From assembly GCA_021818565.1 (NCBI GenBank), contig JAKATV010000159.1:1-7737 (forward strand): a DNA stretch of 7,737 bases. Direction: 5' to 3'. Positions 6,917-7,737 of the stretch are shown in pieces. Source of the stretch: Planctomycetota bacterium. GTDB lineage: Bacteria; Planctomycetota; Phycisphaerae; WQYP01. The position numbers and the translations under genes are program-made. The notes below the pieces were generated by a model. The model was not told the DNA's origin, ran no database searches, and saw only the letters and a program-made list of their open reading frames with translations. The number at the start of each line of letters is the position of its first letter. The first letter of the stretch is position 1.

Positions 6917-6924
6917 AACGCGTG

Positions 6925-7737
6925 ATGAAAAGCCTGCCCCATCGCCACGTACATGTATTCGTCGCCATACTGGGATTGTGTCTGTTGATATTCTCCGGCT
7001 CTGCCGGGATTAAAGCTGCTGCGATAAAAGGGCCGTTACGCATCGCCTTAATTTGCTCCGGCAGTGTGACTGATGGCGGTTGGAATCAGGAAGGGAAGGA
7101 TGCGATTCTGGTCGTGAAGAAAAAACTGCATGCCCATGTATCAATTCTGGAACATATTTCCCCCGTGCGGGCGGTGGATGTAATGCGTTCTTACGCCATG
7201 CGGGGATACAATCTCATCATCGGTCACGGCTTTGAATTTCTCATCCCGGCCACGCAAGTGGCAGCGATGGGGGGTAAAACAAAATTTGCCGTCAGCGGTG
7301 CCGACACCACCAAGCCCGGGGTGCTGACGCTGAATTTTGATCTCGCGCAGCCCTCCTACCAACTGGGAATTCTGGCGGCCATGTTAAGTAAAACCGGAAA
7401 AATCGGTTTTATCGGTGGCGAAGCCATTCCGTCGGTTGTGGCGTGTTATCGTGGATTCGCGGCCGGGGCCAGAAGTGTGAATCGCACCATTAAAATCGCT
7501 GCTGCCTACACCAGTTGGGACCAACCGGCATTGTCTAAAAGTCAGGCACAGGCCTTTATCCAGCAGGGGATTGATGTGATTTATCAGAATGTTGATGCGG
7601 CCAGCCGGGGTGTGTTTGAGGCCGTCGCACAAGCCAACAAATCCGGCCATGGCCCAGTCTACGTGTTCGGGTCCAACAGCGATCAGAATAATAATCCCAC
7701 CTGTTCCCGTTATACTCCGGCCAGTGCGGTTATCCGC
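6925..7737 (+). CDS. BMP/PnrA-type substrate-binding protein of an ABC transporter (partial)
   Basis: The first 271 codons are present; the frame is open to the right edge with no stop. Residues 1-33 form a Sec signal peptide: basic MKSLPHRHVH, a hydrophobic core VFVAILGLCLLIFSG, and a likely signal peptidase I site after Ala31-Ala32-Ala33. The only early cysteine (Cys19, ILGLC) is a poor lipobox, so a soluble periplasmic protein is likelier than a lipoprotein. The mature part follows the BMP/Med/PnrA pattern: SGSVTDGGWNQ (45-55), where relatives often have D-x-SFN; a YAMRGYNLIIGHG segment; YQLGILAAMLSKTGKIGFIGG; then AAYTSWDQPA and QGIDVIYQNVDAASRGVFEA. Family members bind nucleosides, purines or, in a few systems, other small molecules and hand them to an ABC permease. 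The ligand here is not deducible. The gene is divergent from glgP; permease and ATPase genes would be expected downstream, outside the window. Confidence 0.93.
   Translation, partial: MKSLPHRHVHVFVAILGLCLLIFSGSAGIKAAAIKGPLRIALICSGSVTDGGWNQEGKDAILVVKKKLHAHVSILEHISPVRAVDVMRSYAMRGYNLIIGHGFEFLIPATQVAAMGGKTKFAVSGADTTKPGVLTLNFDLAQPSYQLGILAAMLSKTGKIGFIGGEAIPSVVACYRGFAAGARSVNRTIKIAAAYTSWDQPALSKSQAQAFIQQGIDVIYQNVDAASRGVFEAVAQANKSGHGPVYVFGSNSDQNNNPTCSRYTPASAVIR

Larger units (their letters stand above)
6630..6924. promoter_or_regulatory. Divergent intergenic region between glgP and the BMP-type gene
   Basis: These 295 bases separate two divergent genes and contain no credible ORF. The half nearer glgP carries a clear minus-strand promoter with short inverted repeats. 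The middle (about 6706-6800) is rich in A/T with two runs of five C. The half nearer the BMP-type gene has no convincing plus-strand promoter; the best pieces are TTGTGT at 6822-6827 and TTTATA at 6846-6851, spaced 18, which match the consensus poorly. I see no purine riboswitch-like core, although some BMP-type genes elsewhere carry one. Confidence 0.7.

Overview
The window reads as a compact piece of a bacterial chromosome. Coding is dense, genes are closely spaced, and there is no insertion sequence, tRNA, rRNA or CRISPR array. A Sec-type signal peptide on the right-hand gene points to an envelope-exporting, probably Gram-negative heterotroph. I cannot name the phylum from these genes alone.

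Layout. Positions 1-264 (minus) hold the N-terminal 88 codons of a DJ-1/PfpI-family protein resembling isonitrile hydratase, cut by the left edge. Positions 265-400 are a short gap with a strong hairpin and a possible 31-residue ORF. Positions 401-6629 (minus) hold three intact genes read in the order glgP, ackA, xfp: an alpha-glucan phosphorylase, an acetate kinase and a phosphoketolase. The gaps are 43 nt and 3 nt. Positions 6630-6924 are a divergent intergenic region with a near-consensus sigma70 promoter facing glgP. From 6925 (plus) a BMP/PnrA-type periplasmic binding protein runs off the right edge after 271 codons.

How the genes work together. GlgP releases glucose-1-phosphate from glycogen or maltodextrin using Pi. 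After conversion to fructose-6-phosphate or xylulose-5-phosphate, Xfp cleaves the sugar phosphate with a second Pi to acetyl phosphate. AckA then makes ATP and acetate. One transcription unit therefore covers both ends of a glycogen-to-acetate route that skips lower glycolysis and pyruvate decarboxylation. The chemistry is known; the polycistronic arrangement and promoter are what this sequence adds. The BMP-type protein is divergent and probably belongs to a separate uptake system whose other genes lie beyond the edge.

I see no strong evidence for a wholly new system. The observations most worth a second look are the hairpin and small ORF after xfp, the acetate kinase sequence variant, and the architecture of the glgP promoter.
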